This document shows, one piece after another, positions 32,290-43,541 of a stretch of 64,000 nt of DNA. The notes below the pieces were generated by a model that made no database searches, was not told the DNA's origin, and saw nothing but the letters and a program-made list of their open reading frames with translations. Position 1 is the stretch's first letter, and every line of letters starts with the position of its first letter. Source of the DNA: Cochliopodium minus (Eukaryota; Discosea; Himatismenida; Cochliopodiidae); contig JAMYWO010000008.1 in NCBI GenBank assembly GCA_024220525.1, forward strand, positions 254,491 to 318,490, given 5' to 3'. The position numbers and the translations under genes are program-made.

Positions 32290-33699
32290 TATTAAACGAA
32301 AAATATGTTTTTCTTGCATTTAATGGTTACTTCCTGGCGATTGATAAAGATACATGTGAGATCATATGGGAGCTGAAATACAAAAAATTCTTCAATGGAC
32401 CTGCATCCATACTCTACGATGAAGATAAGGTGTATGTTGGGGTGAGCGGAGAGGTTCATTGTATCGATTTGAATGATCGAAAGATTTTATGGACTAATAA
32501 ACTCAAATCATTGGGATATTCATGTGTTTCTTTGATCAACAATGAGGGTAAAACAGAAAAATTCAAATTTTTTTTTTTTAAAAAAACAAAAATAAATAAA
32601 TTAATTTCAACCAAAAAAATTTAATAAATAAATTAATACCCAAAAGATAAAATTTTTGTTGGAATTTATGGGAATGTATTGGGTCTCGACAAGATGAACG
32701 GAAATGAGCTTTGGAGGTAAAAAAAAATTTTAATTATGGTAAATTCTGAATAAATCAAAAAAAAAAAAATTTATAGGAAGACTATTCCGGGTGCGTATAG
32801 TTACCCTGTTTTGTATTATGAGGAAAATATTTTATATGCAGGTATGAGTGCGAGATTAGTGAAGATGCAACCAGACAGCGGAGATATAATAACAAACGAT
32901 GAATTGAAGGACCAAGGGAATGGATATTTCAACATTGCCACCATTCACACCGAAAAAAACAGCTTTCCTTTTCTATTAAGAGACAATTTGAGCTTTCTCT
33001 ACGAACAGCCTCCCTTCTATCCTCAAATCAATTCTAATTCTTCTACGGATTACAAAAAAAAAGAAAATAATCTCATTTCTATTTACAATGATATTAATAA
33101 TATTTCCAAAAACGATGATGGCACAAACTTTTTCGATGATAATGTTTTTAGTTTTTCTTCTCCTTTTGTTTCTACTGCTCCTCCTTATAACCCTGAGCTC
33201 TTTCCAAACACAAACCGAGTCTCAAACAAAAATATCGATGAATTCATTTTTACTGCACTCAACGCTCACATCTGTGGCATTCACAAAAAGACTGGTTTAA
33301 TTCTTTGGAAAACAAAAGTAAAAAAAATAAAAAAATAAAAAAAATAAAAATAAAAATAAAAAAAATAAAAAAAATAAAAAATAAAAAAAAATAAAAAATA
33401 AAAATAAAAAACATATATAATTTCTTTTTAAACTTTTTCATTTTTGGCATTTTTTTTATGTTTAGCTTACTTCTTTTGATGAACAATGCCTTCCTACATC
33501 CATTGTATTTTCTTCTGGAAGACTCTATGTAGGAGCTCAGGGAATGATCTATTGCCTTGACGCATTTACGGGCAACTTGATCTGGAAGAACGAGGTGAAT
33601 GGTCTCAGATCTTGTTCTGTTTCTATTATAACCTCGACAAATAACAACACCATACTCTTTTCATCTCCAAGTTTGTGGTACTCTTTTGACAGTTATTAG
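32290..33699 (+). CDS. PQQ-like beta-propeller repeat protein, 5' end missing
   Basis: Visible exons are 32290(partial)-32547, 32647-32716, 32777-33317 and 33466-33699, joined in phase. The sequence is made of propeller blades of the form VYVGVSGEVHCIDLNDRKILW, KIFVGIYGNVLGLDKMNGNELW, ICGIHKKTGLILWKTK and LYVGAQGMIYCLDAFTGNLIW, the tryptophan-docking pattern of PQQ/quinoprotein-like repeats. A low-complexity Asn/Ser/Pro insert (about 32990-33230) interrupts the blades. No catalytic site is seen. Proteins of this kind in protists are usually non-enzymatic scaffolds. The N-terminus is lost in the gap at 32289. Confidence 0.8.
33318..33465 (+). repeat. AAAAAAT array in a propeller-gene intron
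   Basis: The last intron of the propeller gene begins with about 95 bases of AAAAAAT/AAAAAT units on the coding strand, the reverse of the usual T-rich intron composition. Confidence 0.7.
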
Positions 33700-33898
33700 A
33701 GAAAAAAAAAAATTTTCTTTTATAAAATTTGTTCATTTGTTTAAATTAAATTAAATATTTATTTTGATTAAAAAAAAATAAAAACTCTTTAACAATATGA
33801 AGATAAAGATAGATTATCCTCATACTGATGGATGAATTAACGGAGAATTTTAAAGAGAAATAAGAATTCTTTTTAAAATTGAAAAATATATTTAAAAA

Positions 33899-35632
33899 AT
33901 GAAGGAAATAAAGAAAAATTTGAAATCAATCACAAAGAGAAATTTATATACAGCTTTATCTGGATGTTCCAATAACAAATATATTGATTTTGTAAGAGAT
34001 ATATAAAAATAATTATAATAATAAACAGATTGGGGATTTGTTATATTAATCTTGAAGGGATAAATGATATATGAAAACAAAACTTACAAATTCTATATTC
34101 CACCATTCTCTTTTTATATTTTTATTGATAGAATACTTGATAATAGAAGAAATCTGATACATTCCAAAACGATGTATATAAATCAAATCAAATACAATTA
34201 CTTAATATAAATTCTTATTTAAATAAATTTAAAGAGAAGCGACACAGTCACACAACCTACCACGAAAATGATGGAGCATATGATGAAAAATGCACATTTG
34301 TGTGGAGATGATGTATGGGGAGAAGATAAGATGACCCATCTCCTGCAAGAGAAGATCTGCAAGATGACAGGGAAGGAAGCTGCCTTGTTTGTGCCTTCTG
34401 GATCGATGTCCAATCAAATTGGATTGAAATGTCTTTTGTTGAACAATACCACTGATAGTGTCTTTCAAGGTATCATTTGTGACGAAAGGTAAAAACTTTT
34501 TTTTTTTTATAAAAAAATTTGTTCAAAAATTTCTTTGTATAAAAAAGAGCACATGTTTATTCAAGGTAAAATAAAAAATAAACAAAAAAAAAAAACAAAA
34601 AAATAATAAATTATAATGAGTTTAAAGTATGGGAAAAATTATTTCCTTTGATACATTTTTATTGCGACGAAAGGTTTTTAAAAAAATTTGTTTAATTTTT
34701 ATTTGATAATTAAAACTGTTTGGCGTCGCACATAATATGGGGCGTACATTCATTTAAACACAATAATAAAGTATAATAAAAATAATAATTTTTTTAGTGA
34801 GCTTGGAGGTGCTTCTGTACACAGCCAAGCCAGATACACTCCCATTCAACACGAAAAAGAAAAAGTGAATTATATAACACAGTCTCAAATAGAAGAAAAA
34901 ACAAGCTTGGAAAATGATCTCCATAGTGTTGCAACTACTATAGTATCACTTGAAAATTCACTCCATGGACAAATATTTCCTCATAAAGAAATTTTAAAAA
35001 TTAAAAAATTTTGTGACAAAAAAAAGATCAGATTACATTTAGATGGTGCAAGGTTGTGGAATGTTGTTGTTGAAACTGGTTTGAATCTTTCTGATTGGTG
35101 TTCTTTGTTTGAGTCTGTTTCATTGTGTTTTTCAAAGGGTTTGGGTGCTCCTATTGGTTCTATACTTGTTTCCAACAAAAAAAATATTGAAAAAGCGAAA
35201 CAAATAAGGTAAAAAATTTTGTTTTATTTTTTATTTATTTTTTTATGTTTTTTTTTTTGTTTTAGAAAAAGTTTTGGAGGTGGAATGAGACAAACAGGAC
35301 TGATTTCTTCTTGTTGTGATTATGTTTTAGACAATCATTTTGAAAGATTAAAAGATGATCATAATAATGCTAAACTTATTTTTAAAGGATTAACTGATTT
35401 GGGATTTGATGTTGTAGAACCTCATACAAATATTTTGATGATAAACAGTTCTAAATTGGGAATAGATCTTAATGAAGTACAGAAAATACTTTTCGAAAAA
35501 TACAATATTGTTGTTTCTGTTGGTAGTTCTTATGGTGCAAGATTAGTCACTCATTTGCAAATAGATGAAGAGAAAACAAAATATTTCTTGAAATCAATTT
35601 ATGAAATAACAAAAGAATTAAAACAAAAATAA
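33899..35632 (+). CDS. L-threonine aldolase family, PLP-dependent
   Basis: Five exons (33899-33991, 34235-34488, 34548-34565, 34798-35208, 35266-35632) join in phase to 380 residues. Family signatures: YIDFRSDTVTQPTTKMMEHM, GEDKMTHLLQEKICKMTGKEAALF, FVPSGSMSNQIGLKC, the substrate/PLP segment IRLHLDGARLWNVVV, the PLP lysine in SLCFSKGLGAPIGS and the SFGGGMRQTG loop. It would cleave threonine (or allo-threonine) to glycine and acetaldehyde. An 18-nt exon at 34548 supplies AHVYS, matching the family's cdexaHiy segment. The basic N-terminus (MKEIKKNLKSITKRNLYT) could be a mitochondrial presequence. Introns 2 and 3 are otherwise uninformative. Confidence 0.9.
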
Positions 35633-35719
35633 ATTTTTTAAAAAACTTTTTAAAAATTTAAATTTATTTATTTTTTTAATTAATTTAACACTTTTTTTTT
35701 TTTTTTGATAACATTTCCC

Positions 35720-38700
35720 TTATTTACTCTTCCTCTTTTCTTGATTTTCAAGATGAGTTTTAATGTGTCTACGAACTTTACTAGCAAATCTTTGAGGCTG
35801 ATCCTTGAAAGTGCTGCAGTAAGCATAAAGAAGTTCGTCCTTTTTTACAGTAATAAGATTTTCTATTAAATACACTTCGTCTTCAGTAAGAATGTTCTCG
35901 TCCTCTAACTTTGCCAAAAAAGATAAAGCATTTTGAACACCTTTTGAATAAAAAAATTTAAAATTAAAAATCAAAAAATAAAAAATCAAAAAATAAAATT
36001 AAAAAATAATTTTTTTTTAACCTTCAGATGTTATTATTGAAAATGGTTCAATTCTTTCGTTACTTGTATTGTTACTGGAGATATTGATTTCTAAATCTCC
36101 GCTAATGTCAGAGTCACCAAACTCTCCTATGGAAGATTGCCTCTCGAGTCTTCTGGGGCTGGTTTTGGAGGTGACTTTTTTGATGGGAGTTGTCTTTCTT
36201 ATGTTCGTTCCTTTCCCGATCATCTTCTTTGGAGGGACTCCCTTTGTCAATGATTTCGATAATTTCATCAATGTCTAAAATTAAAAAAATTAGAAATAAA
36301 TAGAAATAAAAATAAAAAATAAAAAGAAATGATTTACTAAATTATAAAAAATAATTTGAATAAAAAAGATAAATAAAAAAGATAAATTGAATAAACGAAA
36401 ATTGTAGGAATAAAAAATGATAAAATAAAAATAAAAAAACGATTAAAAAATAATTAACAAAATAAAAAAAAAATAAAGAAATGATAAAATAACAAAAAAA
36501 AAATGAGAATTTATTGAAAGAAATTACCTTGTAGGGTTGAACAAAATTGTCGAAATTTTCACGAACATTTTTGGTGGCTTCTTCACGGCGTCTTTTGAAA
36601 AAAAGTTCGATTTTGGTGGGTTTTTGGAAGACGAACTCTTGACTCTTTCTCCTCTCTTGTTTGGATGTGAACAACGGGTCTTCCCCCTCCATCTCGTCGT
36701 CTTCTTCCTCGTCCTCATCTCCATCTTCATCTAAAAAAAAAATAAAAAATAAAAGATGTAAAATGATATTTATTTAAAAAATAAAATGATATAATAAAAA
36801 CAAACGAAAAATAAATAATAATTTAAAATGAAATTTAATAAAATAAATAAATATAAAAATGATAAAAAAAAAAACAAATAAAAATAAATAATAATTTAAA
36901 ATGAAATTTAATTAAAAAATATAAAAAATGATAAAAAAAAAACAAATAAAAAATAAAAAATAAAAAATAAAAATTAAAAAATTAAAAATGATAAAATTAA
37001 TAAAAAATAATAAAAATAATAAAAAAAAAATCAAAAATTAAAGATGTAAAAAATAAAATGATATAATAAAAATACAAAATAAGAATTTAAAAAATGAAAA
37101 TATTTTAAAATCAAAAATAAATGAATTAAAATAAAAAATTGATGTTTTTTTTTTTTTACCAACAACTACGTTGGGGAACTTTGGGTTTTGGATGAAAGAT
37201 CTGCTTCTGGATTTTTCGAATCTGTCATCGATTTTCTTGGGAGTGATTCCCAACTTTTGGAAGTTGTTGGCCATCGCCTGGTTTATCAACAACTTTTTCT
37301 CGTTAGTGAAAGGAGACAATTTAGGTTCACTTTAAAAAATAAAAAAATAAAAATAAAAATAAAAATAAAAATAAAAATAAAAATAAAAATAAAATTAAAA
37401 ATAAAAATAAAAATAAAAATAAAATAAAAATAAAATAAAATTAAAAAAAAAAAATAAAAATAAAAAATAATTTACACAGCATCAAATGCATCAAAAAAAC
37501 TGTCAAATTTATTTTTCACTCTTTCATATAAACGTTTCCATTGAGGAAAATATCCCAAAAATTCTCCTCCTTCATTTTTTACAACGATTTTCAACATGAA
37601 GAGTTCGTTGAGACCTTTGTTGTCTTTCAGGGATAAATGTGCCAATGAAACATACTGAGGATTTTTAATTTTTATTCTGTTGAAATTGTTATCTACCACT
37701 ACAAATCCCTCTTTATATTTTAAAAATAAGAAAATAATAAAAAATAAAAATAAAAATAAACTTTTAAAATAAAATTATAAAAATAAAATTATAAAAATAA
37801 AAATTAAAAATTAAAAAATTAAAAAATTAAATTTTAAAACAAAATTCTATAAAAAAATTTTAAATTAAAAAAAAATTTTAAATAATTTGAATACCAGATT
37901 GCGAAGGGTCCAATTTGTCGCAATATTCTTCAATTTGTTTCTGCGAAGAAAGATTGTGGATATCAACACACTTCCATCCATTCTTCTTGGAGAACAAAAC
38001 AGGATCTTCTTCTCTCATCGTTTCCAAATTTCTAACTCCGTGCAAAATCAAGTCTTTTTATTCAAAAATTAATGATAAAAAAATTTTGAGATGAAAAAAT
38101 AAAATAAAAAATAAAAAATAAATTAATGAAAAAAATTTTTAATATAAAATATAAAAAAAAAATATATTTTTACCATCTTCTTTTGGAACAATGATGATTA
38201 CGTGATCTTTGCTTAGTAATTCGAAAGTGTAACAATAGTGGGTGTCTTTGGGAAAAGAGTACCCCACTTTTTTCCAAATCTTCCAGAAGAGATCTGCCTG
38301 TGTAGATTCTGCTGTCAACATTCCAGAAGAATCCGGCAATGATGAAGAAGCAACATGCCATTCTCCTTTATAAAAATAAATAAAATAAATAAAAAAAGAA
38401 TAAAATTTCCAAAAAAATGAAAATAAAATCAAGTTTCTTTTTAAAATATAAAATAAAAATTCTTTGTTAACCATTGTAATGATAAAGAGTGGATATACTT
38501 CCATCCAACTTTTCATATGCTCTGAATTCGTTCCAGTTGAAGGAGGAAGAGTTACTCTCTTTTTCGTGGAGGTTGAAGAATTTTTCGTAGGCCAATGCAA
38601 CTACTTTGAAATTGTTTTTGGTGTCCAAAACCAACCCTCTGCACTCTCTTCAAAAAAAAAAAAGTTTGATTTTAGAAGTGATATAAATTTAGAGATACAA

Positions 38701-39254
38701 ATATATATTTGTATAATCAATTTCAAATTTAATGAATATGTTGAATATTGGTTAATTAATCTTTATCATTGTTTAATAGGTATTTATTTTTAAATAATGG
38801 TTGTTATATGAAATTTTTTTTATAAACTTTATCGAGCACTTGAAATGATCTGATTTAAACAGAACTCAAAAATTTGATGCTAAGAAATTTCGAATAATTC
38901 AAGATTTTTAGAGATGTTCAAAATTTTACAACAGTTTAAATTTTGTTAGCAATTAATTTATATCCGCTAACAAAGTTGTAAATTTTGGACATGTCTACAA
39001 GATTTTTGCAATTTTTATAAAAAATATCACATATCAAATATAAAATTTAATAAAATGAATTGAATTGATTTATGTTACTTTGGGATCTTCTTTGTGAATT
39101 TGGATGCTTGTTGATTGTATCTTAAAGATACCAAATTACTATATTTCGCATGATATTTTGGCTTCTTGAGTTTAAATTCCTCACATAAACTATTAATAGT
39201 ATTTCCCTTCTGTCTCAAATAGATTTGAGTTTCCAAAATATATTTCTCTTCCAT
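35720..39254 (-). CDS. T4 Rnl1-like RNA ligase with C-terminal extension
   Basis: Nine exons (39254-39079, 38647-38472, 38365-38174, 38053-37895, 37710-37476, 37329-37160, 36730-36528, 36274-36022, 35940-35720) join in phase to 594 residues. The first ~330 residues are a T4 Rnl1-type nucleotidyltransferase: N-terminal SLRYNQQASKF, ECRGLVLD, KFFNLHEKE, motif I EKLDGS with the adenylated lysine, motif III YTFELLSKDHVIIIV, motif IV EGFVVVDNNF and motif V RIKIKNPQYV. All catalytic motifs look intact. It should join RNA 5'-phosphate and 3'-hydroxyl ends using ATP. No kinase or cyclic phosphodiesterase domain of a tRNA ligase is present. The C-terminal ~230 residues hold an acidic patch (DEDGDEDEEEDDE), a basic disordered stretch and a helical end (NALSFLAKLEDENILTEDEV). 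Intron 1 (39078-38648) is 431 bases. Confidence 0.85.
37330..37475. repeat. AAAAAT array in an RNA ligase intron
   Basis: Near-perfect AAAAAT units fill intron 5 of the RNA ligase gene on the plus strand (ATTTTT on the coding strand). Introns 36275-36527, 36731-37159 and 37711-37894 of the same gene are similarly A-rich but less regular. Confidence 0.8.
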
Positions 39255-39470
39255 TTTTTTTTTATTTCTTTAATTTTTCTTCATTATTTCAACATTCAAT
39301 CCTACAAAACTAAAATATTAAAAGTCTTTCGTATTTTTACTAAAAGCAAAAAGAAATTTAAATTAAATATAATCCTTGTTGAATCAATGAATAAGTATCT
39401 TTCTTTTCTTTCACTATTTCTGTCTAATATTTGATTTGGAAATTTAAAAAAAAAAATCAGGATTTTTTTG

Positions 39471-40794
39471 ATGGAGAATAATATAGACAAGAATAATACC
39501 AATATAGATAATAATTCTATTAACAATACTAACGAGCATTTGAAGGATAGAGAAAAATGGCTTGATCAGGATTATAAAAGGTATTATAAAACTTTATAGT
39601 TTTAAAAATTTTTGAATATAATATTGAAAACCAAAAATTATTGAAATAGGACAACTACAGATGGTATAAATTAAAGAATTTAGATATTAACCAAAATAAT
39701 GAATCAAAATTTAAAGAATGGTGGACATTATACAAGGAAGGGAATGATGCAAAAGTATATTATATGGATGTAAGAAAATATAATCAAATCAAACTCTAAA
39801 CTATAACCCATTATACTCCCTTCATCTTCACATTAACAAATTATAACCTTTTTTTTGAATATTAGGTTCCAAATTCTCCTCTAAAATATTTGAGAGTAGT
39901 AGCTAATGTCCAGGCTTCTGTATCTGAATTTAGAAGCTTACTTGATGTAGATTTAGTTGCAAGGCAGAAAGGTTTTAATTTCAGCTAAAAAAAAATAAAA
40001 TAATTGATTTGATTTTTGAATTAAATAGAATGGCATCATCTTTTGATAGAAGGAAGTATGATTGAAAAATATGATGATGATAATGCTCTTTTTTATTTTG
40101 CCTATAAATCGACAGGTAAAAAAAATCTTTCATTGGAATTTAATTTATAGAAATAAAAATTCTTTTTTAGTTTTGCTTGTTTCGGACAGAGATACATGCT
40201 ACATTAAGTAAAAAAAATTTAAAAAATTTAAAAAATAAATAAATAATACTTAATAAACAAAATTATAAAGATCTAAAAGAAATTTAAACCCAGAAAATGA
40301 AGATGACGGTAATATTTTTTTTTAAAAAAAATAAATTGATTGAAAATTTTTGAATTCTTGTAAAAAAAGGATTCATCCTCTCATACAGAACAGTGAAGTC
40401 TGACAAAGTTCCTCACAACAAAAAGTATGTAAGAATAGAGTTTAAAGCAGCTCATTTAATCATCCCTGACAAAGAAAAAGGAGGGTGCAAATATCAATAC
40501 ATTCAATACGTATAAAAAAATTTTAAAAATTTTGGTATTTTTAAAATTCAATTTTGAAAATTAGGCTGATCCAATGGGAATGTTACCTAGGAGTGTATTA
40601 TTTTTGAAAAAAAAAAATATTTAGTTATTAATTTCCATTTTAATTTAATTTTTAGTTTTCAAATGGACCTCAAGGTAAACATATTCATTCTCTTTTTTTA
40701 ATTTGATTCTCAAAAAAAATTTAAACTCTTTTTAGCTTCAATCTTACTTGATGAGGTTGTTGGTGTTAGACGTGCCACTTCGAACAAAAAATAA
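39471..40794 (+). CDS. START-domain lipid-binding protein
   Basis: Ten exons (39471-39580, 39650-39769, 39866-39971, 40029-40115, 40171-40207, 40271-40308, 40370-40509, 40565-40594, 40656-40674, 40736-40794) give about 248 residues. START features: EWWTLYKE, YLRVVANVQASVSEF, EWHHLLIEGSMIEKY, VLLVSDRDTCYIK (consensus SRDFCY), GFILSYRTV, KYVRIEF and YADPMGMLPRS (consensus D.KG.LP). START domains bind a single lipid or sterol for transfer or sensing. Junctions from exon 2 on are in phase. The first is not: exon 1 ends in phase 2 at the only available GT, while exon 2 is open only in phase 0, so the first exon may be wrong or a base may be in error. The Asn-rich first exon is otherwise plausible. 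Confidence 0.75.
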
Positions 40795-40935
40795 AGAATT
40801 TAAAGAAAAAAAAAGAATAACAAGAGAATAAAAAGAGAAGAAGAGTTATTTCAGAACATTTTATTTATTTGATTATCAAAAAAAGATTTTAATAAAAAGA
40901 CTTGTTGTTACAAACAAAAAAAAAAGTTTTTTTTT

Positions 40936-41699
40936 TTATTTCCCAATAACATTAATCCTGTTTGAATTATCCAAAAAATAATATGCTTGTGTTTTAGTAT
41001 TATTAAATGCATGACATTTCTCCTTTTCTATCTCGTGAACAGTTACACATAGCTCATAGAGATTCATGAGAAGATAAGCTGTCAAATCACTGGTATTGAG
41101 CAAATTGAAGTTCATAGTGACCAAATTGGATTCCATCACCTTTGTTAAATCAATCATCGATACCATATTGCTGTTCATGCTGATGGAGGTGTTAAATATC
41201 TTTATTTATTCGTTTATTATTATTTATATTTTTAGTAAAAAAAAGGATATTATTTTACCCCCGCACTGACATCAAGAAGAGAGGTTGTTTTTTCCAATAA
41301 AATTTGCATATTCGAATTCATCTAACAAACATATTTATTTTTAAACAAATGTTGGACAAGTGAAAAGATATATGAAAAAAATAAAAGAATTATGAGATTT
41401 GTAGTGTTGAATAGTTGAATATATATTCATTCTTTAAGTAGATGTTTGAATTTAAAAAATAAAATTTTTTTTTTTTTTACCATTTGTATTGCATTCACCA
41501 TCACATTCATATTTGATACCATTTTGGCCAAATTGTCTTCAAATCCATTTAATGGTTTCTCCTTTATGAAATAGATCCCAACACCAACCAATAAAGCCAG
41601 CTGTATAAACAAAATGATAGTAATCATAGTAGATAATGCACATGAACATTTCCATTGCTTTTTATTATCACCCTCCACCTCATAATCATTAAGATTCAT
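40936..41699 (-). CDS. single-pass membrane protein of unknown function
   Basis: Three exons (41699-41481, 41321-41259, 41199-40936) join in phase 0 to 181 residues. A short charged N-terminus (NDYEVEGDNKKQWKCSC) precedes one long hydrophobic helix, STMITIILFIQLALLVGVGIYF, and then a ~135-residue domain rich in Met, Asn and Leu with coiled-coil-like spacing (MVSNMNVMVNAIQM, MNSNMVSMIDLTKVMESNL) and several N-glycosylation sequons. Topology is probably N-in, C-out. No family is recognised. It is convergent with the START gene (141 bp). Confidence 0.6.
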
Positions 41700-42093
41700 T
41701 TCAACTATAAAAGAAAATAATAAGTTTTTGAATATTAACTTTAATTTTGAAGGTCTTACATTCTTTATATTTATAATCTGTTTTCTTCGGTTCTTTTTGT
41801 TCAAAAAGATTTGATTTATTTCTTTTTGTTTTTAAATTTCGATTTTTTTTTTTTACAAAATAAAAAACTTAATTATTTTAATTCTCACTTTAAAATTGTT
41901 GACATTTAGATCCATTTTAAAATGAAATTAATTTTTTTAAAAAAGAAACTAAACATTATTAAAAATGCATTCAAATGAACTATATTCCTTCAAAAAAAAA
42001 CCTCTTTTTAGATCAGACAATGGTTTTATTCATTCCCCTTTTTTAAACAATTTAAACAAATATTCAACAATATTAATTCTTTTTAAAAAGAGA

Positions 42094-42810
42094 TTAATTC
42101 AACAGATCCACTATTCTTATCTTGCTGGGAGGATTTATTGGTTGCATTAACAACTCTCTCTTTCTATTATGGTTGAATCTTAATCCACAAGCATTACAGA
42201 GAGAATTCTTTGAATCTGGGCCACGGCGCCATTCAGTTGTTACAGTTGTACCACAGTAATAACAATATTTTCCTGGACATTGTTTGTACTATTCAAAGAA
42301 TGAGAAAAAAAAAGAATTAAAATTAAATTATTTCCAAAAATGATAATTATTTAGCCTAAATTAATTAATTATTTTTTTTTTTTTTATTTTAAATAAAATT
42401 ATAAAAGCAAAAAAAAAGTTTTTTTTTTGTTTTAAAACCTTCTTTTCTGTAGCATGCATTTTTCTTCTTCTCTGACAAATCTCTATGGTCTTTTATTTTA
42501 AAAGAGGAAGTTTAGTTTTAATAGAAGGAAGATTAATTATTTAAAAATATTAGTGGTTACCTTTCTTGTCATTATGTAAGGAGGAATGAATGTACTAAAA
42601 AACAGAATTAAAATAGAATGAGATTTTTTGTTTAAATGAGATAATTTAATTAATTCATTTTTTAAATGTTTTAAAATCAAATTTTTTTGGTTATCTTTTT
42701 TTAAAAAAAGGAAATAAGATCATCTTTTGATCAAAGTTTTACGTTGACATGTGACTTTCACTTGCTTTTGCTAACATCTTTTCGTCTACATATTGAATAT
42801 TAAAACTCAT
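42094..42810 (-). CDS. small GATA-type zinc-finger protein
   Basis: Four exons (42810-42743, 42594-42561, 42489-42439, 42288-42094) join in phase to 115 residues. The single finger is [16 protein letters not shown] followed by LCNACGLRF, i.e. CxxC-x18-CxxC with the conserved TxxWRRGP and NACG motifs, placing it in the GATA family (plant and amoebozoan x18 loop type). A basic stretch just before it ([12 protein letters not shown]) is a probable nuclear signal. It should bind GATA sites as a transcription regulator. It has almost nothing besides the DNA-binding domain. The start is the ATG at 42810; a longer N-terminus cannot be ruled out. Confidence 0.85.
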
Positions 42811-42901
42811 TTTTAATTTTTCTACAAGATGATCTTTTTAGTTTTTTAGGTATTGTCAAAAAAAAAGATTTGAGATTTGGTTTTTTTTTTATTTATTTTT
42901 T

Positions 42902-43057
42902 TTATATTTCTTTGTCTGATTTTTTTTTGATTTCATCCTTCATATAATTTGAATAGAAAGATTTCCAAGATTTGTATCCAATTTTAACTTTTGAGATTGT
43001 ACATAATTGAATATTTTCACTATTTCTATCGAAGATTTTCTCATAATTTTGCTTCAT
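42902..43057 (-). CDS. possible 51-residue ORF
   Basis: ATG to TAA on the minus strand encoding a Lys/Asn/Ser-rich peptide containing KVKIGYKSWKSFYSNYMKDE. Composition looks more coding-like than the flanks. The GYKSWKS segment is identical to part of the first PH domain encoded at 7244-7044. It may be one exon of an unresolved gene. No family is recognised. Confidence 0.3.
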   Translation of the reverse strand: MKQNYEKIFDRNSENIQLCTISKVKIGYKSWKSFYSNYMKDEIKKKSDKEI

Positions 43058-43541
43058 TTTTGGTTGATATTGGCAAATAATTCAAAATTGGGTAAAAAAT
43101 CTAATATGAATGGGAGGCATATTCACTTTCATACCATAATTAGGCTTAATAATTGTGAAAATTGATCCAACATAATAAATCTTCCATTTATAAATCAAAA
43201 TTTTTAACCTAAAATGCGAGATTTATGAAGGAAGTTGGTATATTTTCCATTTATAATGTCTGAAGATCCTAAAAATCAAAATCCAAATCAATTTTTTTAT
43301 TTAATTTATTGATTAGAACTAAGAGATCTTGATAAGTAACTCAAAATCAAATAAAACTAATCTGTATTTAAAACAGGCTTGAAAAAAAAGAATAATTGGT
43401 TAAATGGTTTATCAAAATTGAAAAATTTCCAAATTTACATCAAATATTTAACCAAAAGTGAACTTGATTAAAATAATTGAGAGTTAATTAAACCAAATAA
43501 AAGAAACTTCCTTTAAAACAAAAAAGAATTCTTTATTCTTC
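43058..43541. other. unassigned region with a fragmentary minus-strand frame
   Basis: Minus-strand frames around 43100-43200 (ending in MKVNMPPIHIRFFTQF and a stop) and 43205-43270 (DIINGKYTNFLHKSRI) look weakly protein-coding, but I could not join them with phase-consistent splice sites. The rest up to the APC2 stop is AT-rich spacer. Confidence 0.3.
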
